Positions 42,179-51,724 are shown, numbered from the stretch's first letter. The stretch is 64,000 nucleotides of DNA from Kitasatospora sp. MAA19 (GCF_029894125.1 NZ_JARXYZ010000011.1:186001-250000); one strand, 5' to 3'. The notes: generated from the sequence alone by a model not told the origin. Made by a program: numbers and translations.

Positions 42179-45100
42179 TCAGCGCATCGAACCGGTGCGC
42201 AGGAGGGTGCGGATGACCCGCATCGCGACCGAGAGGCTGGACAGCTCGTAGTTGTCCGAACCCCTTATGTCGTCGAGGGTGCTCTTGGCGCGGTTCAGGA
42301 GGGTCGCGTTGAGGTCCGCCCAGGCGGTGTAGCGCTCCTCCGGGGTGGCGCCGTCGGGGCCGCAGGCGAGGATGTCGGCGGTCAGCGCCGCGTGCGCCGC
42401 GAAGAGGTCCTCGCGGATCGCGGCCCGGGCCATCGACGACCAGCGGTCGGTGCGGGGCAGCTCGATGATGCGGTCGAGCAGGTGGGTGATCTGGAGGCGG
42501 TCGGCGAGGTCGTAGTAGAGCTCGGCGACGTCCGCGACGTCCTTGTCGGCGCGGTCCGCGACCTCGCTGATGTCCAGGGTCGGGAAGGTCGAGGAGAGGC
42601 CGGCGATCCGGGTGGCCAGCTCCTCCGGCACCCCCGCCGAGGCGAGCTCGTTGTAGACGGACTCGTACCAGACCAGGTCGTCGCCGCGCAGCGGCTTGGG
42701 CAGCGAACCCCAGACCTGCTTGACCCGGTCGTGGAAGAACTCGATGGTGGCGGCGATGTCGAGCGGCTGGCGGCGGTTGTTGAGCATCCACCGGGTGGCG
42801 CGCTCGACCAGGCGCCGCGAGTGCAGCCGCATCCTGGTCTGGACCCGGGCCGGGACCTGGTTGTCCAGGCCCTCGATCTCGGCCCAGATCCCCTCCAGGC
42901 CGAACACGGCCCGGGCGGCGGTGTGGGTCCGGGCGATCTCCTCGTAGGTCGCGCCGGTCTCCTCCTTCAGCCGGAAGGCGAAGGTGCAACCGCCGCGGTT
43001 GATCGTGTCGTTGACGATCAGGGTGGTGATGATCTCGCGGCGCAGCGCGTGGTTGTCGATCGCGTCGGCGAACCGGGCCCGCAGCGCGCTCGGGAAGTAC
43101 TCGTGCAGCGCGGTGCGGAAGAACGGGTCGTCGGGCAGCGAGGTGGCGAGCAGCTCGTCGGCCAGCGTGATCTTGGTGTACGCGAGCAGGACGGACATCT
43201 CCGGCTGCGACAGGCCGCGGCCGTTCTGCTGGCGCTCGCGGATCTGGCGCTCGGTGGGCAGGAACTCCAGCCCCCGGTCGAGCTGGCCGGCCGCCTCCAG
43301 CCGGTTGATCATCCGGGAGTGGACGTTGACCATGCTGTGCGCCTGGGCGACGGCGTTGGCCAGCACCACGTTCTGCGCGTAGTTGTTGCGCAGCACCAGG
43401 TGGCCGACCTCGTCGGTCATCTCGGCGAGCAGGACGTTGCGCTGCTTGACCGTCATGTCGCCCTCGGCGACGACCTGGTTGAGCAGGATCTTGATGTTGA
43501 CCTCGTGGTCGGAGGTGTCCACGCCGGCCGAGTTGTCGATGGCGTCGGTGTTGATCCAGCCGCCGGTGCTCTCGGGGCCGCCGACCGCCGCGTACTCGAT
43601 GCGGCCGAGCTGGGTGCAACCGAGGTTGCCGCCCTCGCCGATGACCCGGGCCCGGACCTGGTCGCCGTTGACGCGGATGGCGTCGTTGGCCTTGTCGCCG
43701 ACCTCGGCGTTGGTCTCGGCGGAGGCCTTGACGTAGGTGCCGATGCCGCCGTTCCAGAACAGGTCGACCGGCGCCTGCAGGATCGCCTTCATCAGCTCGG
43801 CCGGGGTGAGCCGGGTGACCTGGACACCGAGCGCGGCCCGGACCTGCGCGCTGAGCTGGATCGACTTGGCGGTGCGCGGGAAGACGCCGCCGCCGGCCGA
43901 GATCAGCGACTTGTCGTAGTCGTCCCAGGAGCTGCGGGGCAGCTCGAAGAGCCGGCGGCGCTCGGCGTAGGAGGCGGCGGCGTCCGGGTTCGGGTCGAGG
44001 AAGATGTGGCGGTGGTCGAAGGCGGCGACCAGGCGGATGTGCTCGCTGAGCAGCATGCCGTTGCCGAACACGTCGCCGGACATGTCGCCGATGCCGACGA
44101 CCGTGAAGTCCTCGGTCTGGGTGTCGTGGCCCAGCTCGCGGAAGTTGCGCTTGACCGACTCCCAGGCGCCGCGGGCGGTGATGCCCATGCCCTTGTGGTC
44201 GTAGCCGGCCGAGCCGCCCGAGGCGAACGCGTCGCCCAGCCAGAAGCCGTACGACTCGGCGACGCCGTTGGCGATGTCGGAGAAGGTCGCGGTGCCCTTG
44301 TCCGCGGCGACGACGAGGTAGGTGTCGTCCGCGTCGTGGCGGACCACGTCGGCCGGGTGCACGACCTCGCCGCCGACCAGGTTGTCGGTGATGTCGAGCA
44401 GCGCGGAGATGAACGTCTTGTACGAGGAGACACCCTCGGCCAGCCAGGCGTCCCGGTCGACCGACGGGTCCGGCAGCTGCTTGGCGACGAATCCGCCCTT
44501 GGCGCCGACCGGCACGATGACGGTGTTCTTGACCATCTGGGCCTTGACCAGGCCGAGGATCTCGGTGCGGAAGTCCTCGCGCCGGTCGGACCAGCGCAGA
44601 CCGCCGCGGGCGACCTTGCCGAAGCGCAGGTGCACGCCCTCGACCTGCGGCGAGTAGACCCAGATCTCGAACGCGGGGCGCGGGGCCGGCAGGTCCGGAA
44701 TGGCCTTCGGGTCGAACTTCATCGACACGTAGGAGTGCCACGCGCCGGTGCCGTCGTGCTGGAAGAAGTTGGTCCGCAGGGTGGCCCTGATGAGGTGCAG
44801 GAAGGAGCGCAGGATGCGGTCCTCGTCCAGCGACACGACCTCGTCGAGCGCGCCGGCCAGCTCCTCCAGCATGCCCTCGGTCAGCTCCAGGGCGCCCGAA
44901 CGGTGGCTCGGGCTGAGCCGGGCCTCGAACAGGTTGACCAGCAGGCGGGTGGTGTGGGTGTTGTTGCGGAGCGCGTCCTCCATGTAGTCCTGGGAGAACG
45001 TGGAGCCCGCCTGGCGCAGGTACTTGGCGTACGCGCGCAGCATCATCGCCTGCCGCCAGGTCAGCCCGGCGGTGAGGACCAGCTCGTTGAAGCGGTCGTT

Positions 45101-47125
45101 CTCGGCCTTGCCGGTCCAGGTGGCGGCGAAGGTCTCCTGGAAGCGCTCGCGGGCCTCGTCGGTGAGCTCGGTGGCCTCGCGCAGCTTCAGGCCGAAGTCG
45201 TACACCCACGCGGTGGTGCCGTCGGAGCGGCGCAGCGCGTACGGGTGCTCGTCGAGCACCTCGACGCCCAGGCGCTGGAGCACCGGCAGGACCTCGGTGA
45301 GCGAGATCGGGCCGCCGACCCGGTAGATCTTGAAGCGGCGCTCGTCGTCCCCGGCGCCGACCGGCTGGTACAGGTTGAGGCGGAAGTCGCCCTCGCCGTG
45401 CAGCGACTCGATCTGCTTGATGTCGGAGACGGCGGTGCGCGGCGGGAAGTCGGCGCGGTAGCCGTCGGGGAAGGCGTTGGCGTACTTGTGGCCGAGCTCG
45501 GCGGACTTCTCCTCGCCCAGCTCGATGTGCAGCTGGTCGTGGAAGCCGTCCATCCAGAACCGGGCGGCCTCGGCCAGGCGGTTCTCGATCCGCTCGATGT
45601 CGGAGTCGGTGAGTCGCGGCAGCGCGGTGCCGGGGGCGACCCGGACGACGAAGTGCAGACGGGTCAGCACCGACTCGGTGGCGTACACCGTGTAGTCGAT
45701 GGTGGCGCCGTGCAGCTCCTCCTTGAGGATGTCGGTGAGCAGCAGCCGGATCCGGGTGGTGTAGCGGTCGCGCGGCAGGTAGATGAACGCGGAGAAGTAG
45801 CGCCCGTACTCGTCCTGGCGCAGGAAGAGCCGCAGCTTACGGCGCTCCTGCAGGTAGAGCACGCTGGTGGCGATGGAGATCAGGTCGGCGGCCGCGGTCT
45901 GGAACATCTCGTCCCGCGGGAAGGTCTCCATGATCTGCAGCAGGTCGCGGCCGTCGTGGCTCTCGCTGGAGAAGCCGGAGCCGTCCAGCACCTCCTGGAC
46001 CTTGCGGCGCACGACCGGGATCCGGGTGACCGACTCGGTGTACGCGGCGGAGGAGAACAGGCCCAGGAAGCGGCGCTCGCCGGTCGGCTCGCCGGCGGCG
46101 TTGAACTTCTTGACGCCGACGTAGTCCAGGTAGGCCGGACGGTGCACGGTGGAGCGGCTGTTGGCCTTGGTCAGGACGAGCAGCTTCTTCTCGTGGGCCT
46201 TGGCGCGGACCGGCGCGGAGAGCCGGCCGAAGGCCTCGCTGACCGCGTGGTGGTCGTCGTCGTGGCCGCGCGGGTCGGAGCGCAGGATGCCCAGGCCGGT
46301 CCCGGCGACGGCCTTCAGGACCTCCTCGCCCTCGTGCTCGACCAGGTCGTACTCGCGGTAGCCGAGGAAGGTGAAGTGGTTGTCGGCGAGCCAGCGCATC
46401 AGCTCCCAGGCCTCGCCGACCTCCTGCTCGGGCAGGCCCGCCGGGGGCTCCTCGGCCAGCTCGTCGGCCAGGCGCAGCGCGCTCTCGCGCATCTTGCCCC
46501 AGTCCTCGACGACCTCGCGGACGTCGCCGAGCACCCGGCGCAGGTCGGTCTCGATGCCGCGCAGGTCCTCGCGGTCGGTCTCGCGGTCGATCTCGATGTG
46601 CATCCACGACTCGACGGTCGCGTCGGCGGGCCACTCGGCACCGGCGGCCTGGCTGCGGGAGCAGGCGTCGACGTCCAGGATCTCCAGCAGCTTGCCGGTG
46701 ATGTCACGGCGGACGAGCAGCTGGGGGTGGATCACGATGTGGATCGCGCGGTCCTGGCGGGACAGCTCGTTGGTGACGGAGTCGACCAGGAAGGGCATGT
46801 CGTCGGTGACGACCTCGACCACGGTGTGGCCGCAGGACCAGCCGTTCTCCTCCACCGAGGGGGTGTACACCCGCACCTCGGCGGTGCCCTGCGGGCGCTT
46901 GAGGCCCAGCCGGTAGTGGGAGGCCGCCGCCCCGTACACGTCGACCGGGTCGCGGTCGACCAGGTCCTCGGGCGCGGTGTGGAGGTAGTAGTGGTGCAGG
47001 TACGCGGTCAGAGCGCCGTTGCTCAGGCCTTCCCCCGGCGCCGCTCCCCCCACCTGGCTGTTCTCAGCGGCTGCGGCTGCCTTCTTGAGCAGTTCGGCCT
47101 TGGCTGCGTCCAGCTTGGTCTGCAT
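42179..47125 (-). CDS. gdh: Large NAD-specific glutamate dehydrogenase (GDH-180 class)
   Basis: 1648 residues, matching the ~1650-residue class first found in Streptomyces. The frame remains open upstream to 47566, but MQTKLDAAKAELLKKA at 47125 has GGAG upstream and starts the family. An N-terminal regulatory part with ACT-like segments (to ~residue 700) precedes the catalytic core: RFGKVARGGLRWSDRREDFR, then VPVGAKGGF with a substrate lysine, GGSAGYDHKGMGITARGAW, and VGIGDMSGDVFGNGML, the nucleotide-binding region. The enzyme catabolises glutamate to 2-oxoglutarate and ammonia in the cytoplasm. pruA lies upstream on the same strand, so glutamate made from proline can flow directly into it. 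Confidence 0.95.
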   Translation of the reverse strand: MQTKLDAAKAELLKKAAAAAENSQVGGAAPGEGLSNGALTAYLHHYYLHTAPEDLVDRDPVDVYGAAASHYRLGLKRPQGTAEVRVYTPSVEENGWSCGHTVVEVVTDDMPFLVDSVTNELSRQDRAIHIVIHPQLLVRRDITGKLLEILDVDACSRSQAAGAEWPADATVESWMHIEIDRETDREDLRGIETDLRRVLGDVREVVEDWGKMRESALRLADELAEEPPAGLPEQEVGEAWELMRWLADNHFTFLGYREYDLVEHEGEEVLKAVAGTGLGILRSDPRGHDDDHHAVSEAFGRLSAPVRAKAHEKKLLVLTKANSRSTVHRPAYLDYVGVKKFNAAGEPTGERRFLGLFSSAAYTESVTRIPVVRRKVQEVLDGSGFSSESHDGRDLLQIMETFPRDEMFQTAAADLISIATSVLYLQERRKLRLFLRQDEYGRYFSAFIYLPRDRYTTRIRLLLTDILKEELHGATIDYTVYATESVLTRLHFVVRVAPGTALPRLTDSDIERIENRLAEAARFWMDGFHDQLHIELGEEKSAELGHKYANAFPDGYRADFPPRTAVSDIKQIESLHGEGDFRLNLYQPVGAGDDERRFKIYRVGGPISLTEVLPVLQRLGVEVLDEHPYALRRSDGTTAWVYDFGLKLREATELTDEARERFQETFAATWTGKAENDRFNELVLTAGLTWRQAMMLRAYAKYLRQAGSTFSQDYMEDALRNNTHTTRLLVNLFEARLSPSHRSGALELTEGMLEELAGALDEVVSLDEDRILRSFLHLIRATLRTNFFQHDGTGAWHSYVSMKFDPKAIPDLPAPRPAFEIWVYSPQVEGVHLRFGKVARGGLRWSDRREDFRTEILGLVKAQMVKNTVIVPVGAKGGFVAKQLPDPSVDRDAWLAEGVSSYKTFISALLDITDNLVGGEVVHPADVVRHDADDTYLVVAADKGTATFSDIANGVAESYGFWLGDAFASGGSAGYDHKGMGITARGAWESVKRNFRELGHDTQTEDFTVVGIGDMSGDVFGNGMLLSEHIRLVAAFDHRHIFLDPNPDAAASYAERRRLFELPRSSWDDYDKSLISAGGGVFPRTAKSIQLSAQVRAALGVQVTRLTPAELMKAILQAPVDLFWNGGIGTYVKASAETNAEVGDKANDAIRVNGDQVRARVIGEGGNLGCTQLGRIEYAAVGGPESTGGWINTDAIDNSAGVDTSDHEVNIKILLNQVVAEGDMTVKQRNVLLAEMTDEVGHLVLRNNYAQNVVLANAVAQAHSMVNVHSRMINRLEAAGQLDRGLEFLPTERQIRERQQNGRGLSQPEMSVLLAYTKITLADELLATSLPDDPFFRTALHEYFPSALRARFADAIDNHALRREIITTLIVNDTINRGGCTFAFRLKEETGATYEEIARTHTAARAVFGLEGIWAEIEGLDNQVPARVQTRMRLHSRRLVERATRWMLNNRRQPLDIAATIEFFHDRVKQVWGSLPKPLRGDDLVWYESVYNELASAGVPEELATRIAGLSSTFPTLDISEVADRADKDVADVAELYYDLADRLQITHLLDRIIELPRTDRWSSMARAAIREDLFAAHAALTADILACGPDGATPEERYTAWADLNATLLNRAKSTLDDIRGSDNYELSSLSVAMRVIRTLLRTGSMR

Positions 47126-47261
47126 GACTTCTTGGCTCCTGTCGCGCGCCGTTGCGTGACTCGGTGGTGTGTGGATGAACACCGACGGGTCACTCGCAAT
47201 CCTGCCGCACCTTCCGACTGAAAAGGCTTCATGGCGCGCATGAAATTCCTCAGCAGTGGGT

Positions 47262-47276
47262 AGGACGTTTCGTCCT
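47262..47276. promoter_or_regulatory. Palindrome AGGACG-TTT-CGTCCT upstream of gdh
   Basis: Perfect 6-bp arms with a 3-bp centre about 137 bp upstream of the gdh ATG and 130 bp downstream of the pruA stop, in a 283-bp gap. It may be an operator for gdh or a short hairpin ending pruA. The rest of 47126-47408 shows no other feature. Confidence 0.35.
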
Positions 47277-47408
47277 GCGGAGCCACCCGACGACGCCAGC
47301 CAGCCTAACCGGATCAATCGAAGGTGGACAGGGACAGGGAGGCGCAAACTCGCAGGATGATCGGTCCGTCCTGGACACCATGTCCAAACCGGAGCGTCAG
47401 GTTCACTC

Positions 47409-49040
47409 TCAGCCCATATGCGGGTAACCGTGGTGGGTCGACGGCACGAAGGTCTCCTTGATCGCGCGGGCCGAGGTCCAGCGCAGGAGGTTCGTAGCGG
47501 CACCCGCCTTGTCGTTGGTCCCGGAGGCCCGGCCGCCCCCGAAGGGCTGCTGGCCGACGACCGCACCGGTCGGCTTGTCGTTGATGTAGAAGTTCCCCGC
47601 GGTGAAGCGCAGCTCCTCGACCGCCTGGGCGATGGCGTAACGATCCTGCGCGATCACCGAACCGGTCAGGCCGTACGGCGCACCGGAGTCGACCCGGCGC
47701 AGCACGTCCTCCCAGCGGGCGTCCTCGTAGACGTGGACGGCCAGGATCGGACCGAAGTACTCCGTCCGGAAGATCTCGTTGCGGTAGTCGGAGGAGACCA
47801 GCACGGTCGGCCGGACGAACCAGCCGATCGCGTCGTCGTACTGGCCGCCCGCCGCCAGCTCGATCGTCGGATCGGCCTTGGCCCGCTCGATGGCGTCCCG
47901 GTTCTTCTCGAAGGCGCGGCGGTCGATCAGGGCGCCCATGAAGTTGGAGAGGTCCGTGACGTCGCCCACCGTGAGCGCGTCCACCTCGGCCAGCAGCTCG
48001 TCCTTGATCTTCTGCCAGAGGCTGCGGGGCAGGTAGGCGCGGGAGAGCGCCGAGCACTTCTGACCCTGGTACTCGAAGGCGCCGCGGACCAGCGCCGTCT
48101 TCAGGATCGCCGGGTCTGCCGAGCGGTGGGCCAGCAGGAAGTCCTTGCCGCCGGTCTCGCCGACGATCCGCGGGTACGTCCGGTAGCCGCCGATGTTGGC
48201 GCCGATGGTCTGCCAGAGCGACTGGAAGGTGGCGGTGGAGCCGGTGAAGTGCAGCCCGGCGAGCGCCGGGTCGGCGAGGGCGACCGCGGAGAGCTGGAGG
48301 CCGTCGCCGGTGACCAGGTTGACCACCCCGGGCGGCAGGCCGGCCGCCTCCAGCAGCCGCATCAGGTGGTACGCGGCCAGGGTCTGGGTCGGCGCGGGCT
48401 TCCAGACCACGGTGTTGCCCATCAGCGCGGGCGCGGTGGGCAGGTTGCCGGCGATCGCGGTGAAGTTGAACGGCGTGACCGCGTAGACGAAACCTTCCAG
48501 CGGGCGGTGGTCCACCCGGTTCCAGACGCCAGGTGAGGAGATCGGCTGCTCGGCCAGGATCTGCCGGGCGAAGTGGACGTTGAACCGCCAGAAGTCGATC
48601 AGCTCGCAGGCGGAGTCGATCTCGGCCTGCTGCGCGGTCTTGGACTGGCCCAGCATGGTGGCCGCGTTGAGGGTCTCCCGCCAGGGCCCGGCCAGCAGGT
48701 CGGCGGCGCGCAGGAAGACCGCCGCCCGGTCGTCGAAGGACAGCGACCGCCACTGCCGGCCCGCGGCGAGCGCCGAGTCCACCGCCGCGCGGGCGTCCTC
48801 CCGGGTGGCGTTGCCGAGCACCCCCAGCTTGGCGGCGTGGTGGTGCGGCTGGACGACCTCGATCCGCTCACCGCCGCCGAACCGCTGCTCGCCGCCGATG
48901 GTCATCGGCAGCGGGATCTGCTCGGCCGCCAGCTCGTCCAGCCGCCGGACCAGCCGGTCCCGCTCCGGACTGCCGGGCGCGTACCCCTGCACCGGTTCGT
49001 TGGCCGGGTGGGGTACCTCGGTGACTGCGTCGATCGGCAT
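47409..49040 (-). CDS. pruA: L-glutamate gamma-semialdehyde (1-pyrroline-5-carboxylate) dehydrogenase
   Basis: 543 residues from the ATG at 49040 (MPIDAVTEVPHPANEP). A member of the P5C-specific branch of aldehyde dehydrogenases: NRVDHRPLEGFVYAVTPFNF, catalytic Glu in VGETGGKDF, catalytic Cys in EYQGQKCSALSRAY, and the late QQPFGGGRASGTNDKAG. Catalyses the second step of proline catabolism, P5C semialdehyde to glutamate with NAD+. The proline dehydrogenase gene is not in the window. The neighbouring gdh gives the next step to 2-oxoglutarate. Its C-terminus HHGYPHMG is close to the family standard. Confidence 0.95.
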   Translation of the reverse strand: MPIDAVTEVPHPANEPVQGYAPGSPERDRLVRRLDELAAEQIPLPMTIGGEQRFGGGERIEVVQPHHHAAKLGVLGNATREDARAAVDSALAAGRQWRSLSFDDRAAVFLRAADLLAGPWRETLNAATMLGQSKTAQQAEIDSACELIDFWRFNVHFARQILAEQPISSPGVWNRVDHRPLEGFVYAVTPFNFTAIAGNLPTAPALMGNTVVWKPAPTQTLAAYHLMRLLEAAGLPPGVVNLVTGDGLQLSAVALADPALAGLHFTGSTATFQSLWQTIGANIGGYRTYPRIVGETGGKDFLLAHRSADPAILKTALVRGAFEYQGQKCSALSRAYLPRSLWQKIKDELLAEVDALTVGDVTDLSNFMGALIDRRAFEKNRDAIERAKADPTIELAAGGQYDDAIGWFVRPTVLVSSDYRNEIFRTEYFGPILAVHVYEDARWEDVLRRVDSGAPYGLTGSVIAQDRYAIAQAVEELRFTAGNFYINDKPTGAVVGQQPFGGGRASGTNDKAGAATNLLRWTSARAIKETFVPSTHHGYPHMG

Positions 49041-49200
49041 GGCGGCTCCGTCCTGCTGGCTGCTCGGTGGCAGGGCCCGTCCTGATCCACCCGACAGGCC
49101 CCAGGACAAGCCCTAGTCCAGCCTGACCAGCGACCGCGCGATCCGCCCGTTCAGACACGCGGACGGCGGACGTGGCGCCCGCCACGCCCACCGGGGCCGG

Positions 49201-49860
49201 TCAGGGCCGCCCCAGCCGCCCGGCCAGCTCGACCGCCTCGGCCAGGCTGTCCACCACCGGCACGCCGAGCGGCTCCAGCTTCTCCCGGGTGTGCGAGCCG
49301 CCGGCGTAGAGCACCGCGTGCGCACCCGCGCTCAGCGCCGCCAGGGCGTCGTCCGCGGCGTCGCCGATCAGCACCGTCCGGGCCGGGTCCACCCGCTCGC
49401 CGAGCGCGGCCAGGTGCCGGGTCAGGTGCTCCGCCTTCTGGCCGCCGGACGGGCCGCTGCGGCCGTCCACCCGCAGGAAGCTGCCGGTCAGGCCGAAGGT
49501 GTCGACCAGCGGCAGCAGCTTCTCGTGCTCGTACATCGACAGCAGCGACTGGCTGTGCCCGGCCTCCCGCCAGCCGTCCAGCAGCTCGCGCGCGCCGTCC
49601 GTCAGCCCGCAGGCCGGGCTCAGCTCCCGGTAGCGGTCGTGGAAGGCGTCGTCCAGCCGCAGCCACTCCTCCTCGGACGGCGTCCTGCCGAGCAGCCGCC
49701 GGTAGAACCGGGGGATCGGGATCTCGTACTGCTCGCGGTATTCCTGCATGGTCATCGGCCCGACGCCGATGGTCGCGAACGCGGCGTTGCTCGCGCCGAG
49801 CACCGCCTCCATGTCGTGGAAGAGCGTGCCGTTCCAGTCCCAAACGATGTGAGTACGCAC
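49201..49860 (-). CDS. HAD-superfamily hydrolase (phosphoglycolate phosphatase-like)
   Basis: 219 residues from a GTG at 49860 (VRTHIVWDWNGTLFHD); an in-frame GTG at 49890 adds ten residues and neither has a clear ribosome site. Motif I is DWNGT, where the usual second Asp of DxDGT is Asn; motif II SLLSMYE provides a serine; motif III lysine lies in GGQKAEHL; and motif IV is IGDAADD. A four-helix cap lies between motifs I and II. The Asn substitution recurs in WDWNGT actinobacterial members as I recall, so activity may be phosphatase or mutase of unknown substrate. Same strand as pruA, 161 bp upstream of it. Confidence 0.82.
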   Translation of the reverse strand: MRTHIVWDWNGTLFHDMEAVLGASNAAFATIGVGPMTMQEYREQYEIPIPRFYRRLLGRTPSEEEWLRLDDAFHDRYRELSPACGLTDGARELLDGWREAGHSQSLLSMYEHEKLLPLVDTFGLTGSFLRVDGRSGPSGGQKAEHLTRHLAALGERVDPARTVLIGDAADDALAALSAGAHAVLYAGGSHTREKLEPLGVPVVDSLAEAVELAGRLGRP

Positions 49861-49930
49861 GCGGGGAACGGTAGCCCCGACCACCGACACGCCGGTAGGA
49901 CGGGGCTCACCCGCGCGCCTCGCCCACTGC

Positions 49931-49986
49931 CAGGCGGTCAGGCGGTCAGGCGGTCAGGCCAGCAGGCGGTCAGGCCAGCAGGCCGG
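49931..49986. repeat. Seven tandem copies of an 8-bp repeat spanning a stop codon
   Basis: CAGGCGGT three times, CAGGCCAG, CAGGCGGT, CAGGCCAG, CAGGCCGG: a 56-bp minisatellite of 8-bp units. It covers the last codons and TGA (49970-49972) of the DUF6912-like gene and continues 40 bp downstream. Confidence 0.9.
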
Positions 49987-50479
49987 GGATCTCCTGGGTG
50001 GCGAACCAGAGCAGGTCGTGGTCCTCGGCGCCGTCCACGGTGAACTGGGCGTCCTGGTCACCCGCGTCGGCCGCGGCCACCGCCGCCACCGCCGCCGCGA
50101 CGTCCTCGACCACCTCGCCGTCGGCGACGTCCGCGTGCACCGCCGCGGCCTTGGCGAGCCGCACCGGGTCGGCCAGCACCACGCGGCCGAGCGAGGCCTG
50201 GTCCTGGTACTCGTCGCCGGGGAAGGGCCGGACGGCGGAGTCGGCCACGTCCAGGGCCACCACGACCCGGCGGCGCGGGGCATCCGGGTCGGCGGCCAGC
50301 AACCGCAGGGAGGACTGCGCGGCCCGGTTCAGCGCCGCGTACTCCAGCTCCTCCAGGTCGTCACTGACGTACCACTCGCGCAGTGCGGGCGTCACGGCGT
50401 AGGCCGCGGACTGCTCCAGGGCACCACCCGGGTGCGCCGCCGCCAGGCCGTTCAGGGTGGTGGGCACGTACACGCGCAT
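49970..50479 (-). CDS. DUF6912-like protein
   Basis: 169 residues from the ATG at 50479 (MRVYVPTTLNGLAAAH). Conserved blocks include AYAVTPALREWYVSDDLEELEYAAL and a Val/Ala-rich centre; the C-terminus reads DHDLLWFATQEIPGLLA. Actinobacterial proteins beginning MRVYVPTTL belong to a family of unknown function next to HAD and secA-region genes. Only the N-terminal motif supports the family name. The 3' end is built partly of the 8-bp tandem repeat, so copy-number slippage would alter the C-terminus. The gene sits 109 bp upstream of the HAD gene on the same strand. Confidence 0.75.
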   Translation of the reverse strand: MRVYVPTTLNGLAAAHPGGALEQSAAYAVTPALREWYVSDDLEELEYAALNRAAQSSLRLLAADPDAPRRRVVVALDVADSAVRPFPGDEYQDQASLGRVVLADPVRLAKAAAVHADVADGEVVEDVAAAVAAVAAADAGDQDAQFTVDGAEDHDLLWFATQEIPGLLA

Positions 50480-50599
50480 CGGTGGCACTCTCCGGTTCGT
50501 CCTGCGGGGGTTCGTCCAGCGGGGGTTTGTCCAGCGGCTCCGCTTCCAGCGCCCCCAGAATAAGCGCCGCCGGGCCGGGCGTGATCACCTCGGCCCTGC

Positions 50600-51724
50600 T
50601 CACCGGGCGGCCCGCAGGGCCTCCCGGCTGCTCCGCAGGGCGCTCTCCAGCACCGTGTCGCGGCGGGCCGGGTCCATCATGTTCGGGCCCATCACGGCGA
50701 GGTCGGCCGGCGTCGGCGCGAGCAGCCGCACCCGGACGCCTTCGGCCCGCAGCAGCGCGGCCTCGCGCAGCAGCTGCCGGGTGACGGCGCGGCGGTAGCG
50801 GCTGACCAGCTGGGCCAGGACGCCGCGTGGGCGGTCCCGGTCGGCGCGCCACTCGCGCAGCCCGGCCAGGGTGCCGCGGGCGGTGCCGCCGGCTCCGTCG
50901 GCTCCGTCGGTACGGTCGGCGCGCGGGCGCAGCCGCAGGGCCATCGGGGCGAGCACGTACACCTCGTCCAGACCGCGGCCGAGCAGCAGGTCGGCGTTGG
51001 TGGCGGACCAGCAGCCGCCGTCCACGTACGCCGAGCCGTTCAGCCGCACCGGGGCGAACCAGCCCGGGATCGCGCAGGAGGCCATCACCGCGTCGGCGAC
51101 CGCGACCACCGGGGCGTCCGGGTCGCCGAAGACCACCCGGTGGCCGTTGCGGTAGTCCACCGCCGCCACCCGCAGCGCCGCGGCCCCGGCGCCACCGTCC
51201 GCGTCCGGGAGCGGCCAACCGCCCGGGCCGAGCAGGCCGCGCACCAGCTCGCCGACCGGGGCCAGCGAACCCCGGCCGTGCGGCGCCATCGCCGACACCA
51301 TGGTCAGCAGCGGGTACTCGCGCGGGTGCCGGACGGCGTCCCGCAGCAGGCCGGGCGAGCCGATGCCGGCCCGGGGTCGGGACGGCAACGCGCCGCCGGC
51401 GGCCGTGTCGTAGTCGAAGGCCACTCCGGCCAGCGGGCCGTCGGTGACCGGCAGGCCGCGCTGGTGGTCGCGCAGCTGCTCGACGCGGACCCCGCCGACC
51501 AGCATCGCGCCGAGGATCGAGCCCGCCGAGGTGCCGAGCAGCACGTCGGCGCCGCCCGGCCGCCAGCCGGTGGCCTCCTCGACGGCGCACAGCGCGCCGA
51601 CCGTCCAGGCCGCGCCGAGCATCCCGCCGCCGCCCAGCACCAGCCCGCGCCGCGGCGCCTCCCCGGCGGGCGGGGCGGTGCCCGCGGCCGCCGGGGCCGG
51701 CACCGCAGCTAACCGTGTCGTCAT
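50600..51724 (-). CDS. Patatin-like phospholipase
   Basis: 374 residues. The oxyanion loop GLVLGGGGMLGAAW, nucleophile elbow LLGTSAGSILG (GxSxG) and the dyad aspartate in YVDGGCWSATNADLL are all present, as in the patatin/RssA family of Ser-Asp acyl hydrolases. No signal peptide or membrane helix, so it is probably a cytoplasmic or peripheral lipid acyl hydrolase. N-terminal 25 residues are Ala/Pro-rich. Divergent from the Rv3235-like gene across a 343-bp gap, and 120 bp upstream of the DUF6912-like gene. Confidence 0.9.
   Translation of the reverse strand: MTTRLAAVPAPAAAGTAPPAGEAPRRGLVLGGGGMLGAAWTVGALCAVEEATGWRPGGADVLLGTSAGSILGAMLVGGVRVEQLRDHQRGLPVTDGPLAGVAFDYDTAAGGALPSRPRAGIGSPGLLRDAVRHPREYPLLTMVSAMAPHGRGSLAPVGELVRGLLGPGGWPLPDADGGAGAAALRVAAVDYRNGHRVVFGDPDAPVVAVADAVMASCAIPGWFAPVRLNGSAYVDGGCWSATNADLLLGRGLDEVYVLAPMALRLRPRADRTDGADGAGGTARGTLAGLREWRADRDRPRGVLAQLVSRYRRAVTRQLLREAALLRAEGVRVRLLAPTPADLAVMGPNMMDPARRDTVLESALRSSREALRAAR

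Noticed and set aside
42392..47221. A 1609-residue open frame on the plus strand
   Set aside because: Antisense to gdh; no domain, codon pattern or ribosome site supports it.
42179..47566. A longer glutamate dehydrogenase start up to 47566
   Set aside because: The added residues overlap pruA, lack family similarity, and the ATG at 47125 has a ribosome site.
49931..49986. CRISPR-like array
   Set aside because: The units are contiguous 8-mers without spacers.
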